Assembly: GCA_963787675.1 (NCBI GenBank)
Contig: CAWBDV010000007.1
Span: 1,654,138 to 1,718,137, forward strand
Source: JAJPKK01 sp963787675
GTDB taxonomy: Bacteria > Pseudomonadota > Alphaproteobacteria > Rhizobiales > Xanthobacteraceae
Reading direction: 5' to 3'
DNA length: 64,000 nt
The position numbers were made by a program, and so were the translations under genes. The notes beneath the pieces are model-generated. The model had not been told where the DNA came from and ran no database searches. It worked only from the letters and a program-made list of their open reading frames with translations. Of this stretch, positions 34,005 through 42,912 are shown piece after piece (within the stretch, counting starts at the first letter, position 1; each line of letters starts with the position of its first letter).

Positions 34005-34913
34005 ATGGGCAAGGGCAGGCAATTGAAGGATATTCTGGCCTCGAACCGGGGAGTTCTGATTCCTGGTGCATATGACGCGCTATCTGCACGTCTAATCGAA
34101 CGAGCGGGGTTTGATGCCGTATTCGGAACTGGGTTTGGGATAACGGGCAGCTATTTGGCTAAGCCAGATGCTGGGCTGTTGAGCATGCACGAAATGCTGG
34201 CTATGACCCGGTGCATGGTGAACGCCACCAAGGTGCCGGTCATTGCCGATATCGATACGGGGTATGGCAACGCGATCAACGCAATCCGCGCGGTAAATGA
34301 ATTTGAGGCGGTGGGGGCAGGCGGCGTTCTTATTGATGATGAGACGATGCCGGAAAAATGTCCGTGGCTCGGATTAGAAACTCAGTTGATATCAATCGGC
34401 GAAATGACCGCGAAGCTACGAGCGATGGCGGAGCACCGACATGATCGAGATTTCCTAATTATGGTACGGGTCAGTGTGTTAATGACGAAGTATGACAAGC
34501 AAGGTGAGTTCGTTAAGGAAAGTCTGAAGCGGGGCGTAGCCTATGCCGAGGCGGGAGCCGATATTATCATGTTTCAAGGTCGCAGTAGGGATGAGCTCGC
34601 CGAACTTGGTTCAGCCTGGCGAAAGTTAGGGGCGCCTTGCCCGCTTGCCAGCGTCATGAATTTGGAAAAAACGAACCTTACGATCACAGAACTCGAATCG
34701 ATCGGCTTCCTAATCGGAATGCCGGTCACAAATCCGTTATTCGCAGCCGCGAAGGCTGTTAAGGACCTACTCGGGCGTATCAGAGGTCAGGGTTCGTTGC
34801 ATGGTACCGAGGACGTTGCCATGCCTATCTCGGAATTCTTGGAAATCGTGGATCTAGAAAGTCTCAAGGCAGACAGCATAAAATACGGGTTTGCTCCCTC
34901 AAGTTCAGTCTAA
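34005..34913 (+). CDS. isocitrate lyase/PEP mutase superfamily protein with altered active-site motif
   Basis: The 302-residue (beta/alpha)8 protein shows LIPGAYDALSARLIERAGFDAVFGTGFG (in part, about 18-45) and the metal-binding ADIDTGYGNA (about 84-93). Where lyases of the family carry EDQ...KKCGH, it has DDETMPEKCPW; RTDA reads RVSV. It is therefore not a standard methylisocitrate or dimethylmalate lyase. Position next to aconitase-like subunits recalls the 2,3-dimethylmalate pathway of nicotinate fermenters, but the residues argue for another reaction. The ribosome site GGGGAGG is strong. Confidence 0.8.
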   Translation: MGKGRQLKDILASNRGVLIPGAYDALSARLIERAGFDAVFGTGFGITGSYLAKPDAGLLSMHEMLAMTRCMVNATKVPVIADIDTGYGNAINAIRAVNEFEAVGAGGVLIDDETMPEKCPWLGLETQLISIGEMTAKLRAMAEHRHDRDFLIMVRVSVLMTKYDKQGEFVKESLKRGVAYAEAGADIIMFQGRSRDELAELGSAWRKLGAPCPLASVMNLEKTNLTITELESIGFLIGMPVTNPLFAAAKAVKDLLGRIRGQGSLHGTEDVAMPISEFLEIVDLESLKADSIKYGFAPSSSV

Positions 34914-34922
34914 GGTGCCGAT

Positions 34923-36191
34923 ATGCGCGCAATGACGATCGCGGAGAAAATTCTGGCTCGGGCTTCTGGACAGAGCGAGGTCCGCCCAGGTGAATTTATT
35001 GTGTACAGGCCGGACCTGATCGCGACAAACGACATTCATGGTGGCGGGCGCTGGGGACCGACTTTCAAGGAGGTCGGTGCGAAATCTATCCCTAACCCGT
35101 CACGGGTGGTTGTGTGTCTGGATCACATGGTGCCTGCGAATACACGGCATGCGGCAGAGGTGCACCGCCTCAATCGTGAGTGGGCGAAACAATACGGTAT
35201 CGAGACGTTTTACGATGTCGGTCACAGCGGCATAATGCATCAGGTTCTCCCGGAGCGTGGGCACATGCGCCCGGGTATGCTCGTGGTCGTAGATGATGGG
35301 AACGGGGCTACCGGTGGTGCATTTGGAGCATTGGTGATCGCAGGCGCCGCCAACGCGTTGCCAGCGTACGTTTTCGGTGAGGATTGGCTTCGGGTGCCTG
35401 AATCCGTGGCAGTCATAGTCGACGGAGAGCTACCCCCCGGCGTCATGATCCGTGACCTTATGATCAAGATATCGTCGGAATTGACAGAACACGTCTTAAC
35501 CTCGGTTGTTCACTTTCTTGGGTCTACTGTTGATCGCCTTTCGATTGATGATCGTATGACCATGTGCAATGTCACCGCACAAATGCTCACTGAGAGCGCC
35601 ATTATGGAACCTACAGAGGATGTGTTTGCCTATGTTAGAGAACGTAGTTCGATACCGTTCAATCCAGTTCGTAGCGATTCGGCAGCGGAATACGCGGCGA
35701 GGTTTGAATACGACCTCGCTGGATTAGAGCCGTACGTAGCGGCGCCGTCGACTCCGGGCAACGCTGTAAAGCTAAAGGAAGTGGAAGGCTTGTGTATCGA
35801 TCAGGCATATTTTGGCTCGTGCGCGAGCGGCCGATTGAGCGATCTTCGAATCATGAGTCGGATAATCGAGGGCCGTCGAGTAGCTGACAATTGTCGTATG
35901 GTGATTGCCCCGGCATCAGCTGAAATCAGCAGGAAGGCCACGGAGGAGGGCTTGATGGGAATCTTTCTCGATGCCGGTGCCACGATAGTTCCGGCTGGCT
36001 GCGGAGCCTGCTGGGGAGCCGGAGCCGGGCTAGTTGCAAACGGCGAAGTGTGTATCACGTCCTCAACGGAGAATTTTAAGGGTCGAATGGGCGGACATGA
36101 CGCCCAGATTTACCTCGCGAGCCCGGCCTCCGTGGCTGCTTCGGCAATCACAGGACAAATCACCGATCCGCGACGTTTCCTAAGGAGCTAG
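34923..36191 (+). CDS. aconitase/isopropylmalate dehydratase-like large subunit
   Basis: The 422-residue product is LeuC/DmdA-like. The three cluster cysteines are visible as GSCASGR (about 301) and AGCGAC (about 360-363), with DHMVP (about 70), the HSGIMHQVLPERG loop and STENFKGRMGG near the end. It should hold a [4Fe-4S] cluster and (de)hydrate a hydroxy-diacid together with the small subunit 4 nt downstream. Candidates are 2,3-dimethylmalate, citramalate or maleate-type substrates; the window does not decide. No leuB or leuA is near, so leucine synthesis is unlikely. Confidence 0.85.
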   Translation: MRAMTIAEKILARASGQSEVRPGEFIVYRPDLIATNDIHGGGRWGPTFKEVGAKSIPNPSRVVVCLDHMVPANTRHAAEVHRLNREWAKQYGIETFYDVGHSGIMHQVLPERGHMRPGMLVVVDDGNGATGGAFGALVIAGAANALPAYVFGEDWLRVPESVAVIVDGELPPGVMIRDLMIKISSELTEHVLTSVVHFLGSTVDRLSIDDRMTMCNVTAQMLTESAIMEPTEDVFAYVRERSSIPFNPVRSDSAAEYAARFEYDLAGLEPYVAAPSTPGNAVKLKEVEGLCIDQAYFGSCASGRLSDLRIMSRIIEGRRVADNCRMVIAPASAEISRKATEEGLMGIFLDAGATIVPAGCGACWGAGAGLVANGEVCITSSTENFKGRMGGHDAQIYLASPASVAASAITGQITDPRRFLRS

Positions 36192-36195
36192 TCAA

Positions 36196-36732
36196 TTGAG
36201 CAAAACTTTAAAGGGAAGCGCTAGGAAAGTGGGCGACAACATTACAGTGGAGGATATCTGTGCCACTAAATACTTATTTATTGAGGATCCGCTAGAATGT
36301 GCAAGTCACCTTTTCGAAATGAGTGATCCTGGTTTCAGAAGCAGAATCCAACCAGGTGAGATCCTAGTTGCCGGTCGCATGTTTCCCTATGGGGCACCTC
36401 ATCTAAACGCGATACTCGCAATCAAAGGAGCGGGTTTCCGTGCCGTCATTGCTCAATCGGGTTATAGCCGTTTCATTAGAACGTGCATCAATTTTGGTCT
36501 GCCTTATATCCTAATCAGTGACGCGGATGCAATCCGTGAAGGAGACGAACTCTCTATCGATCTAAGTGCAGGGATCGTAGCCGACAGAACGATCGGCCGA
36601 GAATTCAAATTTGATCCCTACCCGTCTTTTCTCATTGACCTACTTGCTGCAGATGGTTTGAAGCAGTACGTATCTCAGCGTCTTGCGCAGGGGATTGAGA
36701 CTTTTGTCACACGCCCAATGGCCGGCGGCTAG
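36196..36732 (+). CDS. aconitase-like small subunit lacking the usual GSSRE motif
   Basis: The 178-residue LeuD/DmdB-like swivel domain starts at a TTG (36196) with AAGGAG in the end of the large-subunit gene. The family motif NFGxGSSREHAP is replaced by GRMFPYGAPHLNA (about 60-72), while the following AIKGAGFRAVIAQSGYSRFIRTCINFGLP part is conserved. The missing Ser-Arg pair normally supplies the catalytic base and substrate contact. It is the last gene of the lower-GC cassette. Confidence 0.75.
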   Translation: MSKTLKGSARKVGDNITVEDICATKYLFIEDPLECASHLFEMSDPGFRSRIQPGEILVAGRMFPYGAPHLNAILAIKGAGFRAVIAQSGYSRFIRTCINFGLPYILISDADAIREGDELSIDLSAGIVADRTIGREFKFDPYPSFLIDLLAADGLKQYVSQRLAQGIETFVTRPMAGG

Positions 36733-36914
36733 CCAATGCACAAGACCCGTAACTTACGAAGCAAGCAAAATTCGGTGCTACTCAGAACTCGCCCGGTGGC
36801 GGAACAATTGCCGTCGACTCACATAATTCTCTATTTCAAAAGGATTTGGTTCAGCCTAACTGGAGCCCTTGCCTGGGTGGGAGCGTAGCGACGAACTGAT
36901 TTGGGGAGAAGCAC

Positions 36915-38168
36915 GTGATCACAATCGAAACGATCACCTCGGATATCCCGCGACCGCTCGCCAATTATTCGGAAGCTATGCGTGCCGGCCCGCTCGTGTT
37001 CGCGGCCGGCCAGCTCGCGAGCGACTTCAAGACTGGCGTGCCTACGGAAGCGCGCAAGCATCCGAATTTTCCTTTCTACGGCTCCGACATCAAGCTGCAG
37101 AGCCATTTCATTCTCAAGAACTTGGCGCGCACCTTCGCGGCGGCCGGCTCCTCGCTCGATCACGTGGTGAAAGCCCAGGTGTTTCTCACCGACCTCAACA
37201 ACTTTGCGGCCTTTGACGAAGTCTGGCGCGAATATTTCGAGGCACCGCCGCCGCGCACGACGGTCGGGACCACCGGTCTTCTCGTCAAGGACACGCTGAT
37301 CGAGATCGACCTCATCGGTTACGCGCCCGGCGCCGATGTCACGCATCGCGTGGTCACGTCAGATAATCCGAAGCCGCTCGCGAACTATTCAGAAGCCGTG
37401 CGCGTCGGCGACCTTGTCTACGCGGCCGGCCAGCTGGCGAGTGACTTCAAGACCGGAGTTCCGCCCGAAGCGCGCAAGCACGCGAACTTCCCGTTCTACG
37501 GCTCCGATATCGCGCTCCAGACCGAATTCATCCTCAAGAACCTGCAGCGAACCTTCACGGCCGCGGGCTCATCACTTGATCATGTGGTGAAGGCGCAGGT
37601 GTTCCTCACTGACCTCAACGACTTCGCTGCTTTCGACGAGGTGTGGAGGCGCTATTTCAAGGTGCCGCCGCCGCGCACGACCGTCGGCACGACCGGGCTT
37701 CTCGTCAAGGATACGTTGGTCGAGATCGATCTCGTCGCCTACGTGCCGCGCCCGGGCCTCGTCCACCAGGTCGTGACTTCCGCCGGGCCTAAGCCGATCG
37801 CCAATTATTCGGAGGCGTACGTTCTCGGCGACTATGTCTTCCCCGCGGGCCAGATCGCGTCCGACTACCAGAACGGCGTGCCGACCGAAGCGCGCAAGCA
37901 TCCGAACTTCCCGTTCTACGGATCGGACATCAAGCTGCAGACGGCGTACATCCTGAAGAATCTTGCCGGAACGCTGAAAGCCGCCGGCAGCAGCCTTGAT
38001 AAGGTGGTGAAGGCGCAGGTCTTCCTCACGGACCTTAACAATTTTGCTGCCATGGACGAGGTCTGGAAGGCGCATTTCCGGACCCCGTCGCCGCGCACTA
38101 CGGTCGGCACCAGCGGCCTCCTCGTCAAGGACGCCTTGGTCGAGATCGATCTCATCGCGGTGCGCTGA
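36915..38168 (+). CDS. protein of three fused RidA (YjgF/UK114) domains
   Basis: The 417-residue product consists of three tandem RidA-like repeats of about 139 residues each (about 1-139, 140-278 and 279-417). Each begins NYSEA..., has AGQxASD and FPFYGSDI, and keeps the motif PRTTVGTxGLLVKD with the arginine used for 2-aminoacrylate/imine binding. RidA normally is a single domain forming trimers, so this chain could make the trimer by itself. It starts with GTG after GGGGAGAAG. GC rises sharply here compared with the preceding cassette. Confidence 0.9.
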   Translation: MITIETITSDIPRPLANYSEAMRAGPLVFAAGQLASDFKTGVPTEARKHPNFPFYGSDIKLQSHFILKNLARTFAAAGSSLDHVVKAQVFLTDLNNFAAFDEVWREYFEAPPPRTTVGTTGLLVKDTLIEIDLIGYAPGADVTHRVVTSDNPKPLANYSEAVRVGDLVYAAGQLASDFKTGVPPEARKHANFPFYGSDIALQTEFILKNLQRTFTAAGSSLDHVVKAQVFLTDLNDFAAFDEVWRRYFKVPPPRTTVGTTGLLVKDTLVEIDLVAYVPRPGLVHQVVTSAGPKPIANYSEAYVLGDYVFPAGQIASDYQNGVPTEARKHPNFPFYGSDIKLQTAYILKNLAGTLKAAGSSLDKVVKAQVFLTDLNNFAAMDEVWKAHFRTPSPRTTVGTSGLLVKDALVEIDLIAVR

Positions 38169-38404
38169 CCGCGTTCCAAATTCGAACCCGGTCATTACGG
38201 GTTGCATGCGGGGCTTCCGGCTCCGGAATGACCGCCCGAAGATATGAAGAGGACTGCAAGAAGCTCAGCGAAAATGAACGACCGGAGGTAAGAGGTCAAC
38301 AAAGGACAGCGGCGCGACCCGGTTCCCCCATCTATAAGCACGATCGCTCGCTAATGAGAACTTCTGCCTCTGGCGCTTCTCGACTTGGATTGTGTCGGGA
38401 TGTG

Positions 38405-38587
38405 TGTCCGGTCTCGCGTGAGGAGCTTGCAGTCGCGTTGCATCCTGTCTTGCGGCGACATCCCGGAATCTGGTTCAGATGGAGCGGCCATGTGGCGGCA
38501 AAGTCGGATGTCATGATCCGGACGATCCAGCGCGGTCATTAAACGTATTTGATGACCGATCTGGTAAGGAACAATACGGGCCGCTAG
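38405..38587 (+). pseudogene. trehalose-6-phosphate synthase (OtsA) fragment with nonsense codon
   Basis: The frame reads ELAVALHPVLRRHPGIWFRW then SGHVA, the early OtsA region, and IRTIQRGH. A TAA codon at 38540 is followed in the same frame by TYLMTDL, the next conserved OtsA segment, and another stop at 38585. The N-terminal start and the large catalytic remainder are missing. The remaining part of 38169-38760 shows nothing else I recognise. Confidence 0.65.
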
Positions 38588-38760
38588 GCCGGCTCTCTTC
38601 GACGTCTTTGGCGAGATGGGGGCGGCACCGTTATTCGGCCGGGCACTAGTCGATTAGGCTGAGGTACCGCTGGCGTTCGGCATTGGTCGTCATCTCATCC
38701 GGCCGGTCGCGGCCCTTTGTGACGCGGGCTCCATTGATCGAAGCACAGCGGCTCGCGCGC

Positions 38761-41070
38761 CTATAAGATGGCAATTGACGGTTTTGGAGCCTGTATTGGC
38801 TCACGACCGATGAGTTCAGCATAGTCGTCGATCGGGAGCGGGCGCCCGATTAGATAACCTTGGACTTCGTCGCACGATTCGTTGGTGAGGAATGCGAGTT
38901 GTTCCGCGGTCTCGACCCCCTCGGCGATCACCGGAAGTGCAAGCCCTCGTCCCAGCCCGATCACTGCCCGGATTATGGCTGCCGACTGGGACGAGCGGTC
39001 GAGATTTGACACGAATGACCGGTCGATCTTGATCTTGTCGAACGGAAACGATTGCAGATAAGACAGTGAAGAATATCCGGTCCCGAAATCGTCCATGGCG
39101 ATGCGCACGCCAAGTGCCTTTAGCCGGCGCAGGATCGACAGCGCCCGGGAAAAGTCACCGATCAGCACGCCCTCGGTAATCTCAAGTTCCAGTCGGCAAG
39201 CAGCAAGGCCGGTTTCCAGCAGCACTGCATGGACCATGGCGGGCAAGTCACCGTGCTGGAACTGGACCGGCGAGAGGTTGACGGAGATCTGCAAGGGCCG
39301 CGGCCATACAGCGGCTTCACGGCATGTCTCACGCAAAATCCATTCCCCGATTGAAATGATGAGCCCGCTTTCTTCAGCCAGTGGAATAAAGGTATTGGGC
39401 GCAATCATGCCGCGGCTCGGATGGTGCCAGCGGACCAAGGCTTCGAAGCCAGTGACGCCAGCGCCGACGCGAGATTGCGGCTGATAGTGAATGACGAGTT
39501 CGCCGCGCTCCACGGCGCACTGTAAATCGCGCTGCAGTGTCCGCCGCTCGCGCAGCCTGTTGTCCATATCGGGCTCGAAGAAGCGGACCGCACCGCGGCC
39601 GTCGGCTTTAGTGCGGTAGAGCGCGGCATCCGCATTGCCCTGCAACGTGGCCGCGTCGGCGCCATCGGTTGGAAACATGGCAACCCCGATGCTCAGTCCG
39701 ATGCGCAACCTGTGGCCCGCGACGTCGATATCGCCGGAGACAACCGATTGCAGCCGCTCAGCGAGAACTTCCGCCGTCGCAGGTTGCGGCCCGCTTTCGC
39801 AGATAACCATGAATTCGTCGCCGCCGAGCCGCGCCACAACCGCGCTCTCGGCTGCATCTTTGATGCGCGCTGTGACCTCACACAACAGTGCATCGCCGAC
39901 CGAATGGCCGAACACGTCGTTGACCTCCTTGAAGCGGTCGAGGTCGATAGCGAGCAGTGTGAAGGGTTCTCCAGACTGCGTCGCGCGCATCACGGCGGCG
40001 TTGAGATGTTCGTTAAATGCCGCCCGGTTTGGCAGGTCAGTCAACGGATCATGATGAGCGAGGTGCGCAATACGCTCCTCAGCGTGCCGCTTCTCCGTGA
40101 TGTCTTCGATGACGCTCAGTACATATTCGGGCTCCCCACTGGGGCCCATGATGGCAAGACGCTTGCTGGTGACGAGCCGCGTGCCATTGCGCGGCGTGTG
40201 CATCGGCTGTTCGTCGATGAGCAACTGGTGGCCGGATTGGAGCACTTCGGCATCCCGCGCCTCGATCAAATCGGCCTCGTCCTTTGCAAACAGCTCATGG
40301 GCGCTCTTGCCAATCACTTCGCTGCGCGTAAGTCCGCCGAGCTCCTCGGCAGCCCGGTTGATCAGTACGTAACGATGGTCTCTGGCATCCTTGACGACGA
40401 GTGTCACCGGAACGTTTTCGATGACTGTATCGAGAAACGCTTTAGTACGGTCGCGGTCTTCTTCCGCCCGCCGTCGTTCAGTGATATCTTCGTGCGTTGC
40501 CACCCAGCCTCCGCCTTCCATCGGCTGGTTGACCACCGCGATGACGCGACCATCGCCGGTTTCGGTCACCGTCTGAACGGTCCGGCCTTCACTCATTGCC
40601 ATCAGTAGGTCGGCCCGGTATTGCAGAGGGTCCCTAGCAAACGTTCCTTTGTCGATCCGATGTTGCAGCATCTCGAGCAACGTGCAGCCGGGCTTTACTG
40701 CTTCGGGCGAAAGCCCGTACATTTCCAGATAGCGTTGGTTGCGTACCAAGAGCCGTTCGGCCGCATCGAACATGACGAGGCCTTGGGACATGTTGTTGAC
40801 GGCGATATCGAAAAGGCGATCCTGCTCGCGGATTTTTCCCTCAGCGAGATATGTAGCTGGCTCGGCGCTTCGCGCCGGCTGGTCGACCAATCCCCCGCCG
40901 CTGGTGACGCGATATAGATTCCCGGACACGATTCCCCAGCCTCTTTCTCCCACCTCTCTCGCTTGCCTACGCGATATGTCTGTTCGTGCCGTTAAAAACG
41001 GCAATGTGGCGCAAAACATCGTTAACAGGGGATTTGCCAAGACTGGCAGAAACGCTCGGTGTTTGGTCAC
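38761..41070 (-). CDS. PAS-PAS-GGDEF-EAL cyclic-di-GMP signalling protein
   Basis: The product is about 769 residues with a short hydrophobic N-terminus (about 8-28). Two PAS domains follow (about 87-205 and 208-330, the second ending in a typical EDITEKRHAEERIAHLAHHDPLTDLPNR linker). The GGDEF domain (about 340-500) has an intact GGDEF motif, and the EAL domain (about 510-755) has FEALVRWHHP, a DDFGTGYSSL loop and QGYLIGRP. Both motif sets look catalytically competent, so it may make and degrade c-di-GMP. No RxxD inhibitory site lies before GGDEF. The exact start is uncertain. Confidence 0.9.
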   Translation of the reverse strand: MTKHRAFLPVLANPLLTMFCATLPFLTARTDISRRQAREVGERGWGIVSGNLYRVTSGGGLVDQPARSAEPATYLAEGKIREQDRLFDIAVNNMSQGLVMFDAAERLLVRNQRYLEMYGLSPEAVKPGCTLLEMLQHRIDKGTFARDPLQYRADLLMAMSEGRTVQTVTETGDGRVIAVVNQPMEGGGWVATHEDITERRRAEEDRDRTKAFLDTVIENVPVTLVVKDARDHRYVLINRAAEELGGLTRSEVIGKSAHELFAKDEADLIEARDAEVLQSGHQLLIDEQPMHTPRNGTRLVTSKRLAIMGPSGEPEYVLSVIEDITEKRHAEERIAHLAHHDPLTDLPNRAAFNEHLNAAVMRATQSGEPFTLLAIDLDRFKEVNDVFGHSVGDALLCEVTARIKDAAESAVVARLGGDEFMVICESGPQPATAEVLAERLQSVVSGDIDVAGHRLRIGLSIGVAMFPTDGADAATLQGNADAALYRTKADGRGAVRFFEPDMDNRLRERRTLQRDLQCAVERGELVIHYQPQSRVGAGVTGFEALVRWHHPSRGMIAPNTFIPLAEESGLIISIGEWILRETCREAAVWPRPLQISVNLSPVQFQHGDLPAMVHAVLLETGLAACRLELEITEGVLIGDFSRALSILRRLKALGVRIAMDDFGTGYSSLSYLQSFPFDKIKIDRSFVSNLDRSSQSAAIIRAVIGLGRGLALPVIAEGVETAEQLAFLTNESCDEVQGYLIGRPLPIDDYAELIGREPIQAPKPSIAIL

Positions 41071-41499
41071 CCTTTGTTGACGAAAGTGTCGGCAATTGAC
41101 CGATGGTGTTGAGGAAAATCCACAACGAGATGAATGGGGCTAATTATTTCGAGCAATTGAGGGACCGTATTCACTTCCTCGGTGTAGGAGCTGTGAGGTG
41201 GCCTTCGCGGCAACGGCTGCATGGGAAAGGGCCGAGTTAGTCCAATTGTTTTCGTAGCGCAGGAGGCCGTTTATGGGCCGCCTCGGCCGCACCGATCAAC
41301 GTCAGATAGGTCCGGTCATTGAAGCGAAGCTGCCGCGCTCACGGTGTTCGCGAAACAACGCTCATAACCCAAAGCCGCCGCCAAACGCAATCCGCGCCGC
41401 ATTATTCGATCACCTCGTTGGCGCGCTGCAGGAATGATATGGGAATCATCATTTTCAGCATCTTCAAAGGCGAGGTAAGCGCCTCCGAAGTGAAAGCGT
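41071..41499. other. intergenic region, no gene recognised
   Basis: These 429 nt lie between the start of the GGDEF-EAL gene and the end of the next minus-strand gene. They should contain the GGDEF-EAL promoter. I see no conserved coding frame. Confidence 0.35.
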
Positions 41500-41928
41500 C
41501 TACTTGTTGCCATCATTCCAGATATCGGCGGCTAGCTTCCAATCGTCTCCGACCTTTTCCCACACAACGACATACTTCCCGGTCACCTCCTGCGGCGTCG
41601 GACCCTGGGTCTTCAGGCTGAAGGTCCCAATCTCCCGTGCCGCATTCGGACCAAGCAACTTGACGTCCAGGGTCGTGAATCTGGGATCGGCGACTTGTTC
41701 CGCCATACTCTTCCACATTGCACCGATCGCGGCTCTACCTCGCATCATGGCGGAACCTAGCGGGAATGCGGTCGCATCAGCGGTGTAGAGCGAAGCGACG
41801 CCGGCAAAATCGCCGTTGTTAAAGAACTCCGTCCATTTCGCGTTCACCGCCTCAATCTCGGCTTTCTGAGCATACGCCGACGTGACTAGCCCAACCAAAA
41901 ATGCAATTACCACCGCAATATTACGCAT
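41500..41928 (-). CDS. exported SnoaL/NTF2-like (DUF4440-type) protein
   Basis: From the ATG at 41928 (GGAG upstream) the product has 142 residues. A signal peptide (about 1-20, ending SAYAQ) is followed by one NTF2-like cone fold: AKWTEFFNNGDFAGVASLYTADATAFP (in part, about 29-55), GRAAIGAMWKSM and the end strand VVWEKVGDDWKLAADIWN. Family members bind small ligands or act as isomerases; the role here is unknown. It stands alone. Confidence 0.8.
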   Translation of the reverse strand: MRNIAVVIAFLVGLVTSAYAQKAEIEAVNAKWTEFFNNGDFAGVASLYTADATAFPLGSAMMRGRAAIGAMWKSMAEQVADPRFTTLDVKLLGPNAAREIGTFSLKTQGPTPQEVTGKYVVVWEKVGDDWKLAADIWNDGNK

Positions 41929-42039
41929 GATCAACTCCGTTCCACTCGAACCATCCGTCCTTTCGTACTTTCGAAAAGAGCGCTTGCGCAAGAACGCCTA
42001 TCGCTCTCCCATACCTCATAAGAAACACCCTAGCGGCAG

Positions 42040-42219
42040 TCTCAGGGCATCGCAATCTGCAGCGACGCGCTGCTGGGCGCGGAACTCGCGAGCGGGAAAG
42101 CTCGTTGCCGTATCTTACATCAAACTACCTGTTACGGCTTCTACCTCTTGCAGCGCGAAGAGCACCCGAAGCTCGCCTGGATCAACGCTTTTGCCGCGTG
42201 GGTGCGGGCAGTGCGCTGA
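42040..42219 (+). pseudogene. C-terminal remnant of a LysR-type (GcvA-like) regulator
   Basis: One frame reads LLGAELASGK, a shifted frame reads KLVAVSYIKLPV, and the first frame again reads YGFYLLQREEHPKLAWINAF then AAWVRAVR and a stop. This is the ELxxGxLVxPF...YYL...HPKxxxFxxWL end of LysR-type regulators. At least two indels have occurred and the DNA-binding half is absent. Confidence 0.6.
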
Positions 42220-42912
42220 ACTGAATGTCTCCTCCTGCCCATCGCTTCACATACCGTATGGCAGCGTCATACCTGCTTGTGGCAATAGCCGATACGGACG
42301 CACGACCGTGCGGGTTCGCCTATGTTCCCCTAGATTGAACCGCTCATTCCTGCCAACAATGGTATGCCAGCCTCGGCCTCTCTGGCTCGTGCTTGCAGGC
42401 GCAGATGCGTTCGCTGGTGCATCGCTTTGGGCTTGTCTGGGAAGTCGTCGAAAACGCTAGCACGTCCCCCACAATGGAATGCGGATTTTTTGCGATTTCC
42501 ACGCTCCCCGTTGATTCAAGGATTCCTGCCGGCTGAAGTTGTCGGTGATCTCGGTCGCGGAAGAACTCCCGGGATCGTCGATCTGAGGAACCTCTTGATG
42601 GCTCGCCCGAGTCACGGAAAGTGGTGTAGTCTCGGCTTAGCAGGGAATTTGGGATCAATATCGAGGCATGCCCCTCGATATGATGGCAGGGTCAGTTTGC
42701 AGAAAGCGCCCGGTCGTTGATTTCAGTTGAGGAGGACTGTGCCATGCTCTGCGCCGCGGAGGCGGTGGGCGGGCCCAGAGCCGATCGACATCGCGTGGAT
42801 CAAGGAGAGCTGGAAGAAGCTAGCTATCTGTTTAACCGCCAGGTCCTTCGAGATAAGATGCGGTCCGCACACCGCATCAGCTTCCAGGCCAACCGATTCA
42901 GGGGCAAACGAC
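42220..42912. other. intergenic region, no gene recognised
   Basis: In 693 nt I find no frame with family resemblance. The in-frame extension upstream of the binding-protein start at 42913 lacks a signal peptide and is unlikely to be translated. The promoter of the 42.9-46.2 kb operon should be here. Confidence 0.35.

Noticed and set aside
36820..38210. Three RidA repeats as three separate genes
   Set aside because: There is no stop or start signal between the repeats and the frame is continuous from 36915 to 38168.
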